Translations under genes and position numbers: made by a program
The notes under the pieces: model-generated
What the model was told of the DNA's origin: nothing
Databases searched by the model: none
Seen by the model: only the letters and a program-made list of their open reading frames with translations
NCBI GenBank assembly: GCA_937949525.1
Contig: CALEDT010000029.1
Coordinates: 1 to 64,000, forward strand
DNA length: 64,000 bases
Direction of reading: 5' to 3'
Source: an uncultured Burkholderiales bacterium
Lineage (GTDB): Bacteria > Pseudomonadota > Gammaproteobacteria > Burkholderiales > Thiobacillaceae
Part shown: in pieces, positions 18,743-26,750 of the stretch
Position numbering within the stretch: position 1 is the stretch's first letter
Layout: every line of letters starts with the position of its first letter

Positions 18743-19579
18743 ATGAAAATCCACAATCATCGCCTGGTGCAATCCGACGGGTCGCCGGTGCGCTTCGTCG
18801 CGACACCGAATAGGGGCGGAATCATGCGCCCCGAGTATCTGGTGATGCATTACACCGCCGGGGCCAGCGCCGAGGGGGCCATCGCCTGGCTGCGCGACGC
18901 GCGTGCGCAGGCGTCCGCACATCTGGTGATCGCGCGTGACGGCGGCATCACCCAGATGGTGCCGTTCAACCGCGTCGCCTGGCACGCGGGCCGGTCGACC
19001 TGGGATGGCCGTTCCGGCCTGAATGCGTTCTCCATCGGCATCGAGCTGGACAACGCCGGCAGGATGGAGCGCGTGGGCGGACGTTGGTTGGCTGCCGCGA
19101 CCAAGCGCGCCTATGCCGAGGACGACGTGCTGGTGGCCCGCCACAAGCACGATCCGGTCGGCGCGCCGGAAAGCGGCTGGCACGAGTACACCGAAGCGCA
19201 GTTGGAAGCCGCGCTCGCCGTGGCGCTGCTGCTGATGCAGCGCTATGCACTCAGCGACGTGCTCGGTCACGAGGACATCGCGCCCGGGCGCAAGAGCGAT
19301 CCGGGCCCGGCCTTCCCGATGGCCAGCTTCCGTGGTCGGCTGCTGGGCCGCCACGCCGACCAGCCGGAGATATTCCTGACCAGCACCGCGCTCAACATCC
19401 GCGGCGGTCCGGGCACCAGCCATGCCGCGTTGCCCGGCAGCCCGCTACGCGCCGGCACGCGGCTGGCGGTCATGGACAAGCAGGCGGTATGGTGGCGTGT
19501 GGAAGTGGTCGACGCCGTCAGCGACGAGGCCGTCGAAGGCTGGGTGCACAGTCATTTTCTGCGGCCCGAGGCAGTCTGA
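18743..19579 (+). CDS. N-acetylmuramoyl-L-alanine amidase (amidase_2) with C-terminal SH3-like domain
   Basis: The 278-residue protein carries the AmpD-type zinc amidase fold: LVMHYTAGAS (first His near residue 35), HAGRS, FSIGIELDNAG and LGHEDIAPGRKSDPGPAFP (second His and Asp near 175-190). The last 65 residues (TALNIRGGPGTSHAALPGSPLRAGTRLAVMDKQAVWWRVEV...GWVHSHFL) are a bacterial SH3-like domain. It would cleave the amide bond between MurNAc and the peptide. No signal peptide is visible, suggesting cytosolic muropeptide recycling. The ATG at 18743 has GAGGAGG upstream; the track start is too long. Confidence 0.92.
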   Translation: MKIHNHRLVQSDGSPVRFVATPNRGGIMRPEYLVMHYTAGASAEGAIAWLRDARAQASAHLVIARDGGITQMVPFNRVAWHAGRSTWDGRSGLNAFSIGIELDNAGRMERVGGRWLAAATKRAYAEDDVLVARHKHDPVGAPESGWHEYTEAQLEAALAVALLLMQRYALSDVLGHEDIAPGRKSDPGPAFPMASFRGRLLGRHADQPEIFLTSTALNIRGGPGTSHAALPGSPLRAGTRLAVMDKQAVWWRVEVVDAVSDEAVEGWVHSHFLRPEAV

Positions 19580-19624
19580 CGCGATTCGCGCGACGAGCCG
19601 CGCCGAGTCCGGCGCGCAGCGGCG

Positions 19625-20227
19625 TCAGGCCGCGCCGGGCATGTCCAGATCCGCCACCAGCGGCAGGAGATCCGTGCGCTCGGCATCGCGCACCAGACGG
19701 CGCGCCGTCTGCGGCTCGTGCGTGAGCAGGTGGTGCACCACTTCGGTGACGCGCTCCGGCTGGTTGCAATGGTGGTATGCCATGCCCAGCGCGTACCAGA
19801 CGGGACCGAACATGGGTTGCAGCCCGGCGGCATGGCGCAGCGCCTCTGCGGCCGCGGCATGTTCGCCGAGATGCGCCAGATTCATGCCCAGGCCATACCA
19901 GGCCTGGTCGAGTTTGGGATCGAGTTCGGCGGCTCGACGCAACGCCTCCACCGCCGGTGCGCGCTCCCCCGCCTGTTCGCGCACGTAGCCCAGGTTGAAC
20001 CAGGTGTCGGCGCCGCCTGGATCCTGCGCGAGCGCGCGCTCCAGCCAGCTTTCGGCCTCGCGCCAATGCTGCTGCTGCGCCAGCAGCCAGGCGATGGCAC
20101 GCATGGTTTCCACGTGGCGCGGGTCGGCCCGGTGGGCATCCTGATAGGCGGCCAGCGCGCTGGCGTGGCGGCCCAGCCACTGCATCAGCATGGCACGCAG
20201 GCTATGTCGCCAATGATCGTAGTTCAT
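19625..20227 (-). CDS. Tetratricopeptide repeat protein
   Basis: The 200-residue protein consists of about four to five TPR units, for example WREAESWLERALAQDPGGADTWFNLGYVREQAGERAPAVEALRRAAELDPKLDQAWYGLGMNLAHLGEHAAAAEALRHAAGL. Such solenoids mediate protein-protein contacts; no enzymatic domain or signal peptide is present. I used the ATG at 20227 (MNYDHWRHSL) instead of the longer ORF. It is convergent with the amidase gene and its partner is unknown. Confidence 0.85.
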   Translation of the reverse strand: MNYDHWRHSLRAMLMQWLGRHASALAAYQDAHRADPRHVETMRAIAWLLAQQQHWREAESWLERALAQDPGGADTWFNLGYVREQAGERAPAVEALRRAAELDPKLDQAWYGLGMNLAHLGEHAAAAEALRHAAGLQPMFGPVWYALGMAYHHCNQPERVTEVVHHLLTHEPQTARRLVRDAERTDLLPLVADLDMPGAA

Positions 20228-20388
20228 GGAGTGGCTCGGCGGCGGAGAAGCGCGGATTGTCCCGGCGGCGGCGACCAGCGGCAAGCACGCCGCACGTCGT
20301 TCGCGGCAGGTCATGGGCGGCACGAGCCATGGCCAAGCATCGGCCCTGATCCCTACAATGTCGGCCTCATCGCCATCGAGTACCCCGC

Positions 20389-20688
20389 ATGCCGTTCGAT
20401 CTGTTGCTGGTGACCATCCTGCGCGCCTTGGTCCAGGTGGCGGGTTACGCGCTGATCGGCCAGGGCGTGCTGGCGCTGCTGGCGGGCAGCCGGCGCGATC
20501 AGAACATCTTTTACGTGTTGCTGAAGACCATCGCCTCGCCGGCGGTGAAGGCGGTGCGCTTCATCGCGCCGCGTTTCATCATCGATGCGCACATTCCCTT
20601 CCTGACCTTCTTCATCCTGTTCTGGCTGCTGGTGGTGTTGACCGCGCTCAAGCACCATCTTTGCGGACTGCACGAGCTGGCCTGCTGA
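20389..20688 (+). CDS. Small membrane protein upstream of the second symporter
   Basis: I do not recognise a family for this 99-residue protein. Hydrophobic segments occupy about residues 4-30 (LLLVTILRALVQVAGYALIGQGVLALLAG) and 70-90 (PFLTFFILFWLLVVLTAL). It ends 16 bases before the second symporter gene, the position DUF4212 holds in front of the first copy, but its sequence is not DUF4212-like. A subunit or assembly role for the symporter is a guess from context. Confidence 0.65.
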   Translation: MPFDLLLVTILRALVQVAGYALIGQGVLALLAGSRRDQNIFYVLLKTIASPAVKAVRFIAPRFIIDAHIPFLTFFILFWLLVVLTALKHHLCGLHELAC

Positions 20689-20704
20689 TCCAGGGGCGCC
20701 GGCG

Positions 20705-22621
20705 GTGAAACGGGGCTATCCGCGCAACCTGTTTCGCTACTACAGCTTTTATACCGGCGGCTTCGTGCTGTTCCTGTTCACCCTGGCGGTGGCCGAATAC
20801 ATGGGTACGCCGGAGCAGTGGATCGGCTGGATCTTCATGGCGGCGACGGTGCTGCTGTACGCCACCATCGGTTTCATCAGCCGCACCTCGGACGTGGATG
20901 AGTTTTACGTCGCCGGCCGCCGCGTGCCGGCGGTGTACAACGGCATGGCCACCGGCGCCGACTGGATGAGCGCGGCATCCTTCATCGGTCTGGCCGGCAC
21001 GCTATACCAGAAGGGCTATGACGGCTTGGCCTTCGTCATGGGCTGGACCGGCGGCTACGTGCTGGTGGCGCTGCTGCTCGCCCCCTATCTGCGCAAGTTC
21101 GGCCAGTTCACCATTCCCGATTTCATCGGCGCGCGCTATGGCGGCGACCTGCCGCGCGCCATCGCCGTGGGTGGCGCCATCCTGGCGTCGTTCACCTACG
21201 TCACGGCGCAGATATTCGGCGTGGGCATCATCACCAGCCGCTTTCTCGGCATCGCCTTCGAGACCGGCGTGTTCGTCGGCCTGGCCGGCATACTGGCCTG
21301 TTCCTTCCTGGGCGGCATGCGCGCGGTCACCTGGACCCAGGTGGCGCAGTACATCATCCTGATCATCGCCTACCTGGTGCCGGTGGTGTTCCTGTCCTAC
21401 AAGGTGGCGGACCTGCCATTGCCTCAGTTGGTGTATGGCGAGGTCATGCAACGGCTGCAGGAACGCGAGCTGGAACTGCGCGCGGATCCGGCGCAGGCGG
21501 AGGCGCGCACCCTGTACGCGGAGCGCGCGGCCGCGCTGGAACGCGCGCTCGACACCGATGCGGCGGGGGCCGCACAACGCGAGCGCATGCTGCGCGAACT
21601 GCGCGAGGCGCGCGCCAAGGCGCAGCCGGTCACGCCCCACGCCGAGGCGTTCGCCGGCGCCGACGCGGCGCAACGCGACGACGCGCGGCGCAACTTTCTG
21701 GCGCTGACCATCTGCCTGATGGTGGGCACGGCCGCTCTGCCACACATCCTGATGCGCTTCTACACAACGCCGTCGGTGCGCGCGGCACGCAACTCGGTGT
21801 TCTGGTCGCTGCTGTTCATTTCGCTGCTGTACCTGACCGCGCCGGCCTACGCCGTGTTCGCCAAGTACGAGGTGTACAGCAACGTCATCGGCACGGCCAT
21901 CGCCGAACTGCCATCGTGGGTGGAGTCCTGGGCGCGGGTGGGTCTGGTGGCGGTCGAGGACATCAATGGCGACGGCATCCTGCAACTGGCGGAACTGACC
22001 CTGAACCCGGACGTGATCGTGCTGGCGACCCCGGAGATCGCCGGGCTGCCCTACGTGGTGGCCGGGCTGGTCGCGGCCGGCGGTCTGGCGGCGGCGCTGT
22101 CGACCGCGGATGGGCTGCTGCTGACCATCGCCAACGCGCTGTCCCACGACGTGTACTACCAGATGATCAATCCGGCGGCATCGACCCGCCGCCGTCTGGC
22201 CATTTCCAAGGCCCTGCTGCTGGGTGTGGCGGTGGTCGCCGCCTGGGTGGCATCGCTGCGGCCGGACACCATCCTGTCGATGGTGGCCTGGGCATTCTCG
22301 ATCGCTGGCGCCTGCTTCTTTCCGGCGCTGGTGTTGGGCATCTTCTGGCAGCGCGCGACCCGCCAGGGCGCGATCGCCGGCATGCTCGTCGGCCTGGGCG
22401 TGACCCTGTTCTATCTGATCGGCGTCAAGTTCTTCGCGATGCCCAAGTGGTTCGGCATCAGCGACCTGTCCGCCGGCGTGTTCGGCCTGTCCGCCGGGTT
22501 CGCCACCCTGGCCGTCGTCAGCCTGCTGACCCGCCCGCCGGACGCGCGGGTGCGACGCATGATGCGCGAGCTGCGCTATCCGCGCCTGCCGGCCGAAACG
22601 GTGCGCACTCCGGTAGAATGA
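20705..22621 (+). CDS. Sodium:solute symporter, VC_2705 subfamily (second copy)
   Basis: This 638-residue permease is a clear paralogue of the copy at 10294, sharing YVAGRRVPAVYNGMATGADWMSAASFIGLAGTLY and GLAAALSTADGLLLTIANALSHDVYY. The hydrophilic insert is shorter (about residues 245-330, Arg/Glu/Ala-rich) and diverged. The EF-hand-like loop is kept as DINGDGILQLAE (419-430). The start appears to be GTG 20705. The stop overlaps the likely -10 box of hemE (TAGAAT). The substrate is unknown. Confidence 0.92.
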   Translation: MKRGYPRNLFRYYSFYTGGFVLFLFTLAVAEYMGTPEQWIGWIFMAATVLLYATIGFISRTSDVDEFYVAGRRVPAVYNGMATGADWMSAASFIGLAGTLYQKGYDGLAFVMGWTGGYVLVALLLAPYLRKFGQFTIPDFIGARYGGDLPRAIAVGGAILASFTYVTAQIFGVGIITSRFLGIAFETGVFVGLAGILACSFLGGMRAVTWTQVAQYIILIIAYLVPVVFLSYKVADLPLPQLVYGEVMQRLQERELELRADPAQAEARTLYAERAAALERALDTDAAGAAQRERMLRELREARAKAQPVTPHAEAFAGADAAQRDDARRNFLALTICLMVGTAALPHILMRFYTTPSVRAARNSVFWSLLFISLLYLTAPAYAVFAKYEVYSNVIGTAIAELPSWVESWARVGLVAVEDINGDGILQLAELTLNPDVIVLATPEIAGLPYVVAGLVAAGGLAAALSTADGLLLTIANALSHDVYYQMINPAASTRRRLAISKALLLGVAVVAAWVASLRPDTILSMVAWAFSIAGACFFPALVLGIFWQRATRQGAIAGMLVGLGVTLFYLIGVKFFAMPKWFGISDLSAGVFGLSAGFATLAVVSLLTRPPDARVRRMMRELRYPRLPAETVRTPVE

Positions 22622-22648
22622 CCCGCACCCGTCCCACTGCCGCGCCTC

Positions 22649-23716
22649 ATGTCCGCCCTGAGAAACGACTCCCTGCTGCGCGCACTGCTGCGCCAACCCG
22701 TCGATCACACGCCGATCTGGCTGATGCGTCAGGCCGGACGCTACCTGCCGGAGTACTGCGCTACGCGGGCGCGCGCCGGCAGCTTTCTGGAGCTGTGCAA
22801 ATCGCCCTCGCTCGCCACCGAGGTCACCCTGCAGCCGTTGGCGCGCTACGACCTCGACGCGGCCATCCTGTTCTCCGACATTCTGACGGTGCCCGACGCC
22901 ATGGGCCTGGGCCTGTACTTCGCGGAAGGCGAAGGTCCGCGCTTCGAACGACCGCTGCGCGAAGAGTGGGCCATCCGCGATCTGCGCGCGCCGGATCCGC
23001 ACGATCACCTGCGCTACGTGCTCGACGCGGTCGCGGAGATTCGCCGCGCGCTGGACGGCTCGGTGCCGCTGATCGGCTTCTCCGGCAGCCCGTTCACGCT
23101 GGCATGCTACATGATCGAGGGTGAGGGCAGCGACACCTACGCCCAAGCCAAGAAGCTCATGTACGCGCGGCCGGACCTGATGCACCACATCCTCGACGTC
23201 ACCGCGCGCGCCGTCACCGACTACCTCAATGCCCAGATCGAGTCCGGCGCGCAGGCAGTCATGGTATTCGATTCCTGGGGTGGCATGCTGACGCAGGCGG
23301 CATACCTCGAGTTCTCGCTGCCGTACATGGCGCGCATCATGGCGGCACTGACGCGCGAGCGCGAAGGCCGCGTGGTGCCACGCATCGTCTTCACCAAGGG
23401 CGGCGGGCTGTGGTTGGAGCACATCGCCGCCTGCGGCTGCGACGCAGTCGGCCTGGACTGGAGCATCGACATCGGCGACGCCCGCCGGCGCGTAGGCGAT
23501 CGGGTGGCGCTGCAGGGCAACATGGATCCCACCATCCTGCTGACCACTGCGGCGGCGGTCACGACGGAAGCGGAACGTATCCTCGCGTCGTTCGGCCAGG
23601 GCAGCGGCCACGTGTTCAATCTGGGCCATGGCATCTCCCAGTTCACGCCGCCCGAACACGTCAGCGCATTGGTGGAAACCGTGCGCGCGCGCAGCCCCGC
23701 CTACCATGGCCGCTGA
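22649..23716 (+). CDS. hemE: Uroporphyrinogen III decarboxylase
   Basis: The enzyme decarboxylates the four acetate side chains of uroporphyrinogen III to give coproporphyrinogen III in haem synthesis; it acts in the cytosol without cofactor. The 355-residue protein has the N-terminal signature [15 protein letters not shown] (about residues 22-36), the catalytic Asp stretch AAILFSDIL, and [16 protein letters not shown] near 147. The length matches the family. TAGAAT at 22614-22619, inside the end of the symporter gene, is a candidate -10 box. Confidence 0.97.
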   Translation: MSALRNDSLLRALLRQPVDHTPIWLMRQAGRYLPEYCATRARAGSFLELCKSPSLATEVTLQPLARYDLDAAILFSDILTVPDAMGLGLYFAEGEGPRFERPLREEWAIRDLRAPDPHDHLRYVLDAVAEIRRALDGSVPLIGFSGSPFTLACYMIEGEGSDTYAQAKKLMYARPDLMHHILDVTARAVTDYLNAQIESGAQAVMVFDSWGGMLTQAAYLEFSLPYMARIMAALTREREGRVVPRIVFTKGGGLWLEHIAACGCDAVGLDWSIDIGDARRRVGDRVALQGNMDPTILLTTAAAVTTEAERILASFGQGSGHVFNLGHGISQFTPPEHVSALVETVRARSPAYHGR

Positions 23717-23777
23717 GGCGCCCGGTCTGGAAAATCGCCTGTTGACGCGGCAAAAAGGCGGCAATTATAGTCCCACC

Positions 23778-23969
23778 ATGCAGGCCGAACTGGATGCCCT
23801 GGAGGGCCGGATCACGCAATTGCTGGAGCGCTTCCAGGCGCTGCGTCTGGAGAATCTCAAATTGCGCCAGCAGGTGGTCAGTCTGGAGAGCGACAACAAG
23901 AAGCTGCGCGAACGTATGGACGAAGCCGGCGCGCGCCTGGAATCCCTGTACAACCGGTTGCCGGACTGA
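23778..23969 (+). CDS. Small coiled-coil protein next to zapA (TIGR02449/ZapB-like)
   Basis: The 63-residue protein is almost entirely one coiled coil (ITQLLERFQALRLENLKLRQQVVSLESDNKKLRERMDEAGARLESLYNRL). It matches the TIGR02449 family found immediately upstream of zapA in many gammaproteobacteria. It resembles ZapB in size and structure, and a divisome role is inferred from that position. I used the ATG at 23778; the longer track ORF includes the hemE end. It ends two bases before zapA and is surely co-transcribed with it. Confidence 0.85.
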   Translation: MQAELDALEGRITQLLERFQALRLENLKLRQQVVSLESDNKKLRERMDEAGARLESLYNRLPD

Positions 23970-23971
23970 TC

Positions 23972-24289
23972 ATGCCATCGCCCAGCCCCCACCATGTCAG
24001 CTTGGACGTCGCCATCATGGGGCGGGAGTTCCGCGTCGCCTGTCCGGAAGAGGAGCGCGAGGGTCTGTTGCAGGCGGTCAGTCACCTCGACCGCAAGATG
24101 CGCGAGATCCGCGACGCGGGCAAGGTGATCGGCCTGGAACGCATCGCCATCATGGCCGCGCTCAACATCACTCATGACTATCTCGCCGCGCGCCCGCCGG
24201 AGCCGGACACACGCGTTTACCGCGAGCGCATCGATCGACTTTCCGCCATGCTTGATCAGGCGCTGGCGCAGCAAGATAATCTGTTCTGA
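23972..24289 (+). CDS. zapA: Cell division protein ZapA
   Basis: The 105-residue protein has the ZapA N-terminal domain (VSLDVAIMGREFRVACPEEEREGLLQAVSHLDRKMREIRDAGKVIGLERIAIMAALNITHDYL) followed by a C-terminal coiled coil (RIDRLSAMLDQALAQQDN). ZapA cross-links FtsZ filaments at midcell. It sits between the small coiled-coil gene and 6S RNA, the standard gammaproteobacterial order. Confidence 0.94.
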   Translation: MPSPSPHHVSLDVAIMGREFRVACPEEEREGLLQAVSHLDRKMREIRDAGKVIGLERIAIMAALNITHDYLAARPPEPDTRVYRERIDRLSAMLDQALAQQDNLF

Positions 24290-24324
24290 ACGTGGCCGGC
24301 GACGATGCTCGGCCTCGAGTTGCA

Positions 24325-24508
24325 ATCTCCCTGCGGCGTACGCGATGGTTGCGTATTCTTTGAACCGATAAGCGTAAGCTTAGGCTGTGGAACATCGATC
24401 GCTGGTGTGCGCGTGGCATCCGTCCATGTACCCGAAGCGATCTGACCATGGCCACTCTTGAACCCTGGGTTCAAGATTGCGGCCAGGACGGCGTTCGCGG
24501 GGAGTCCC
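24325..24508 (+). ncRNA. ssrS: 6S RNA
   Basis: The closing stem pairs ATCTCCCTGCG (from 24325) with CGCGGGGAGTC (to about 24506). Internal landmarks of gammaproteobacterial 6S RNA are present: GAACCGATA, CTGGTGTGCGCGTGGCATCCGTCC and the hairpin CTTGAACCCTGGGTTCAAG. 6S RNA binds the sigma-70 RNA polymerase holoenzyme and damps transcription in stationary phase. The zapA-ssrS-cyclo-ligase order is conserved. The ends are accurate to a few bases. Confidence 0.9.
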
Positions 24509-24513
24509 CTCCT

Positions 24514-25128
24514 TTGGACCTCGATGACAAGGCGGCACTGCGGCGCATGCTGCGTGCGCGGCGCGGCAGCGTCGATGCCCAGTCGCGCCGGCGTGCGGCA
24601 TGCGCGCTGGTCAAACGCGCGCTGCACCACCGCCTGATTGCACATGGTCGGCGCGTTGGTTTCTACATGCCGGCAAAAGCCGAGATCGACATTCTGCCGC
24701 TGCTGGCGCGCGCGCGCGCCATGGGCGCGGAATGCTTCCTGCCGGTGTTGGCGGCGCGCGACGGCAGGCGCCTGTGGTTTGCGCGGCTCGGAGCGCGTCC
24801 CCGCTGGACCGTCAACCGCTATGGCATCGCCGAACCGGTACACCCACGCGCACGCCGGTTGCGCGCCCGTCAGCTCGACACGCTGTTCCTGCCGCTGCTG
24901 GGGTTCGACCGCGCAGGTTGGCGCATCGGCATGGGTGGCGGATATTACGACACGAGCCTGGCCTATCTGCTCGGACGACAGCACTGGCGCAAACCACGCC
25001 TGATCGGTGTGGCCTTTGCCACCCAGGAAATCCCAGCCGCGCCGCGTGACCCTTGGGACGTGCCGCTGGACGGCGTGCTGACCGAACGCGAATTCGTGCG
25101 CGCCCGTCGCCGCGGTCAATATCGGTAA
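24514..25128 (+). CDS. ygfA: 5-formyltetrahydrofolate cyclo-ligase
   Basis: The enzyme converts 5-formyl-THF to 5,10-methenyl-THF with ATP. Conserved parts are the substrate/ATP stretch RRMLRARRGS near the N-terminus, FYMPAKAEIDI, and the C-terminal signature FLPLLGFDRAGWRIGMGGGYYDTSL. The ORF-track ATG at 24448 lies inside 6S RNA and would add unrelated residues. The TTG at 24514 gives 204 residues, close to the usual length, with GGGGAG upstream. An ATG further in is a less likely alternative. In E. coli the gene is co-transcribed with 6S RNA. Confidence 0.9.
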   Translation: MDLDDKAALRRMLRARRGSVDAQSRRRAACALVKRALHHRLIAHGRRVGFYMPAKAEIDILPLLARARAMGAECFLPVLAARDGRRLWFARLGARPRWTVNRYGIAEPVHPRARRLRARQLDTLFLPLLGFDRAGWRIGMGGGYYDTSLAYLLGRQHWRKPRLIGVAFATQEIPAAPRDPWDVPLDGVLTEREFVRARRRGQYR

Positions 25129-25778
25129 GCGCCGCGCTGCGCCAGCCAGGGGTTGTCGGCCGGATTCAACGTCGGCAGCCGCAACCAAGTGTCGGCGGCC
25201 GTTTGCCGCGGCGTTTCGCCCGCGCCCCGCGACGGGCTGGCGACCGCGTAACCGACATTGAGCCAGCGCCGGGTCTTGTCCGGATCACCCAGGCGCATCC
25301 ACACGTTGTAGTGGAAGCCTGGATCGAGGCCGGCCAGCATCCATTGCAGATAGAGCCAGGGATCGACGAACTCCGCCCAGTTGCGCACGGTGGCCGGGTC
25401 GAGCATGCGACCGAGCAAGTGCGGGTAGGTCTCCGGGGTGAGTGCCACCGCGGCCAGCGCGGTCATGAACTGCGGCTCGGTCACGGCATCCAGCCAGTCG
25501 GCGAACAGCCGCGGATGCTTCAGTGCCAGGCCATTGCGCGTGGGATCCAGCATGCGCTTCAGCCAGGCCTCACTGCCCTGCGGCGCGACTTCCAGCGCCG
25601 GCGCAGCGGAACCGTTGGGCCAGACCAAGCGTTCCACCACTTGACCGTCGGGCAGCAGCACGCGCTTGACCGAGTACATCGCGCCGCGCGACTCCGTGAC
25701 CTGCGGCGTCTGTGCGCAGGTGTGGGTGCCAAGACCCAGCATACACACGAATAGCAATGTCACTTCGAGGCGGGACAT
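25116..25778 (-). CDS. Exported DP-repeat protein, longer relative of the 25913 gene
   Basis: I do not recognise a named family. The 220-residue protein has a signal peptide (MSRLEVTLLFVCMLGLGTHTCAQ). A short beta-rich stretch follows (SVKRVLLPDGQVVERLVWPNG), then about eight units of 12-13 residues with an xDP or xP start, such as LTPETYPHLLGRM, LDPATVRNWAEF, VDPWLYLQWMLAG and LDPGFHYNVWMRL. The same unit builds the neighbouring protein at 25913. The two genes run in the same direction but are separated by a strong terminator, so this one needs its own promoter. It overlaps the end of the convergent ygfA by 13 bases. Structure and function are unknown. Confidence 0.75.
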   Translation of the reverse strand: MSRLEVTLLFVCMLGLGTHTCAQTPQVTESRGAMYSVKRVLLPDGQVVERLVWPNGSAAPALEVAPQGSEAWLKRMLDPTRNGLALKHPRLFADWLDAVTEPQFMTALAAVALTPETYPHLLGRMLDPATVRNWAEFVDPWLYLQWMLAGLDPGFHYNVWMRLGDPDKTRRWLNVGYAVASPSRGAGETPRQTAADTWLRLPTLNPADNPWLAQRGAYRY

Positions 25779-25806
25779 GACCGAGCAACCGTACCGATGG
25801 GAATGA

Positions 25807-25833
25807 TTTATATGCTGAAATACTAACATGCAA
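25807..25833 (-). promoter_or_regulatory. Possible promoter of the 25116 DP-repeat gene
   Basis: On the minus strand TTGCAT and TATAAA are spaced by 15 bases in a noticeably AT-rich stretch between the terminator at 25843 and the gene start at 25778. The spacing is short, so this is a weak call. Confidence 0.35.
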
Positions 25834-25842
25834 AAACAAAAT

Positions 25843-25874
25843 AAAAAGGGCGGAACCGCGGTTCCGCCCTTTTT
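25843..25874. terminator. Perfect 32-base palindromic terminator of the 25913 repeat gene
   Basis: AAAAAGGGCGGAACCG is followed directly by its exact reverse complement CGGTTCCGCCCTTTTT. With the A- and T-tracts it can terminate in either direction; it lies about 40 bases after the stop of the repeat-protein gene. Confidence 0.92.
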
Positions 25875-25912
25875 CTGCCCGGCAGTGCGCCGGGACGTCT
25901 GCGCCGATGCGA

Positions 25913-26569
25913 TTACTTGGCGGGAGCAACCGGCACGGGGATGAAGCCGGCGAACGGGTTGGGGATGGTGCCGTAGGTGGCCGGATTCAGGAAACCACCC
26001 CAGGTACCGTAGGTCTTGGGATCGGCAGCAGCGCCGGCCCACTGGGTGTACAGATTGGGGTTCAGCGGCGCCATCATCAGGTTCAGGTTGGCCGGGTTGA
26101 TCGGAGCCAGCGCCCAGTTCATGTACAGGTTGGGGTTCAGCGGCGCCATCATCAGTTGCAGCGCGCGCGGATCAACCGGGGAAGCCAGCCACTTCATGTA
26201 CAGGTTGGGGTTGAGCATCGGCGCCATGGCGGCGGTATAGAAGTTGGGATCCATGGAAGCGGCCAGCCACTTCATGTACATGTTGGGATCCAGGAACGCG
26301 GCGTAGGCTTTCAGGATGTCAGGAGACATGCCGGCCTGGGCCATGCGGGTGTAGGTAGCGGGATCCAGGCTGCGCTGCATCATGATCAGCGCGGTGGCGG
26401 GATCCATCAGGTTGGTCATGGCCTGCACGGCGGCCTTGGGATCCTGAGCGATCTCAGCAGCTTTGACCGGGTCCAGCAGGGCGGCGGCGGTGGATTCCGG
26501 CGTGGCGGCGCCTTGGGCAAAAGCGGTGGGGGCGACCAAGGCCAGGATCAGGGCGGAAAGTTTCTTCAT
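25913..26569 (-). CDS. Exported tandem-repeat protein, 12-13-residue DPxxY/W repeats
   Basis: The 218-residue protein has a signal peptide (MKKLSALILALVAPTAFA, cut near AFA-QG). It then consists of about fourteen units of the form [LMVI][DN]P-x-x-Y-x-x-W-x-A-x-x, for example LDPNMYMKWLAAS, LNPNLYMKWLASP and LNPNLYMNWALAP. It is rich in Met, Ala, Leu, Asn, Pro, Tyr and Trp, has no Cys after the signal, and ends in a proline-rich tail (PVPVAPAK). A short helical solenoid is likely. I chose the second of two adjacent ATGs (26569) because AGGAG then has a six-base spacer. A strong ribosome binding site and terminator suggest good expression. No known family or function is recognised. Confidence 0.82.
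   Translation of the reverse strand: MKKLSALILALVAPTAFAQGAATPESTAAALLDPVKAAEIAQDPKAAVQAMTNLMDPATALIMMQRSLDPATYTRMAQAGMSPDILKAYAAFLDPNMYMKWLAASMDPNFYTAAMAPMLNPNLYMKWLASPVDPRALQLMMAPLNPNLYMNWALAPINPANLNLMMAPLNPNLYTQWAGAAADPKTYGTWGGFLNPATYGTIPNPFAGFIPVPVAPAK
26048..26310 (-). repeat. Tandem 75-78-base repeats within the repeat-protein gene
   Basis: The sequence TTCATGTACAGGTTGGGGTT, or close variants, recurs with GTACA at 26048, 26123, 26198 and 26276. The periods are 75, 75 and 78 bases, each equal to two 12-13-residue protein units. The best-conserved copies share long identical runs, indicating recent duplication. Confidence 0.88.
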
Positions 26570-26572
26570 CAT

Positions 26573-26750
26573 GTGCTCCTAGAGGGTTGATAACAAAGGG
26601 GAAAACTTGTGATCGGGTACTGAGCCGTCAGTATAGTCCAGCATATTAGAACATTCGATTAATTGGCCTACAACGACCAGAGCCGTGATTGCAATGTTGC
26701 GCAACAACCACAGGTTCGCCACACCGGAGCGTACTGTTGTGTGAGCCGCT
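26573..26750. other. AT-richer upstream region of the repeat-protein gene
   Basis: This 178-base gap between the repeat-protein gene and livF is visibly richer in A and T than its surroundings. On the minus strand TATACT (26630-26635) is a plausible -10 box, giving a 5' leader of about 55 bases, but no convincing -35 box is at the right distance. No small gene or RNA was recognised. Confidence 0.35.

Noticed and set aside
21002-23764. A 920-residue open frame on the minus strand opposite the second symporter and hemE
   Set aside because: It is an antisense shadow produced by high GC content; its composition (His, Gln, Arg, Asp-rich) has no domains and it lies fully over two well-supported genes.
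26048-26310. Regular repeats considered as a CRISPR array
   Set aside because: The repeats lie within a coding frame with a 75-78-base period and coding-conserved variation; there are no unique spacers or cas genes.
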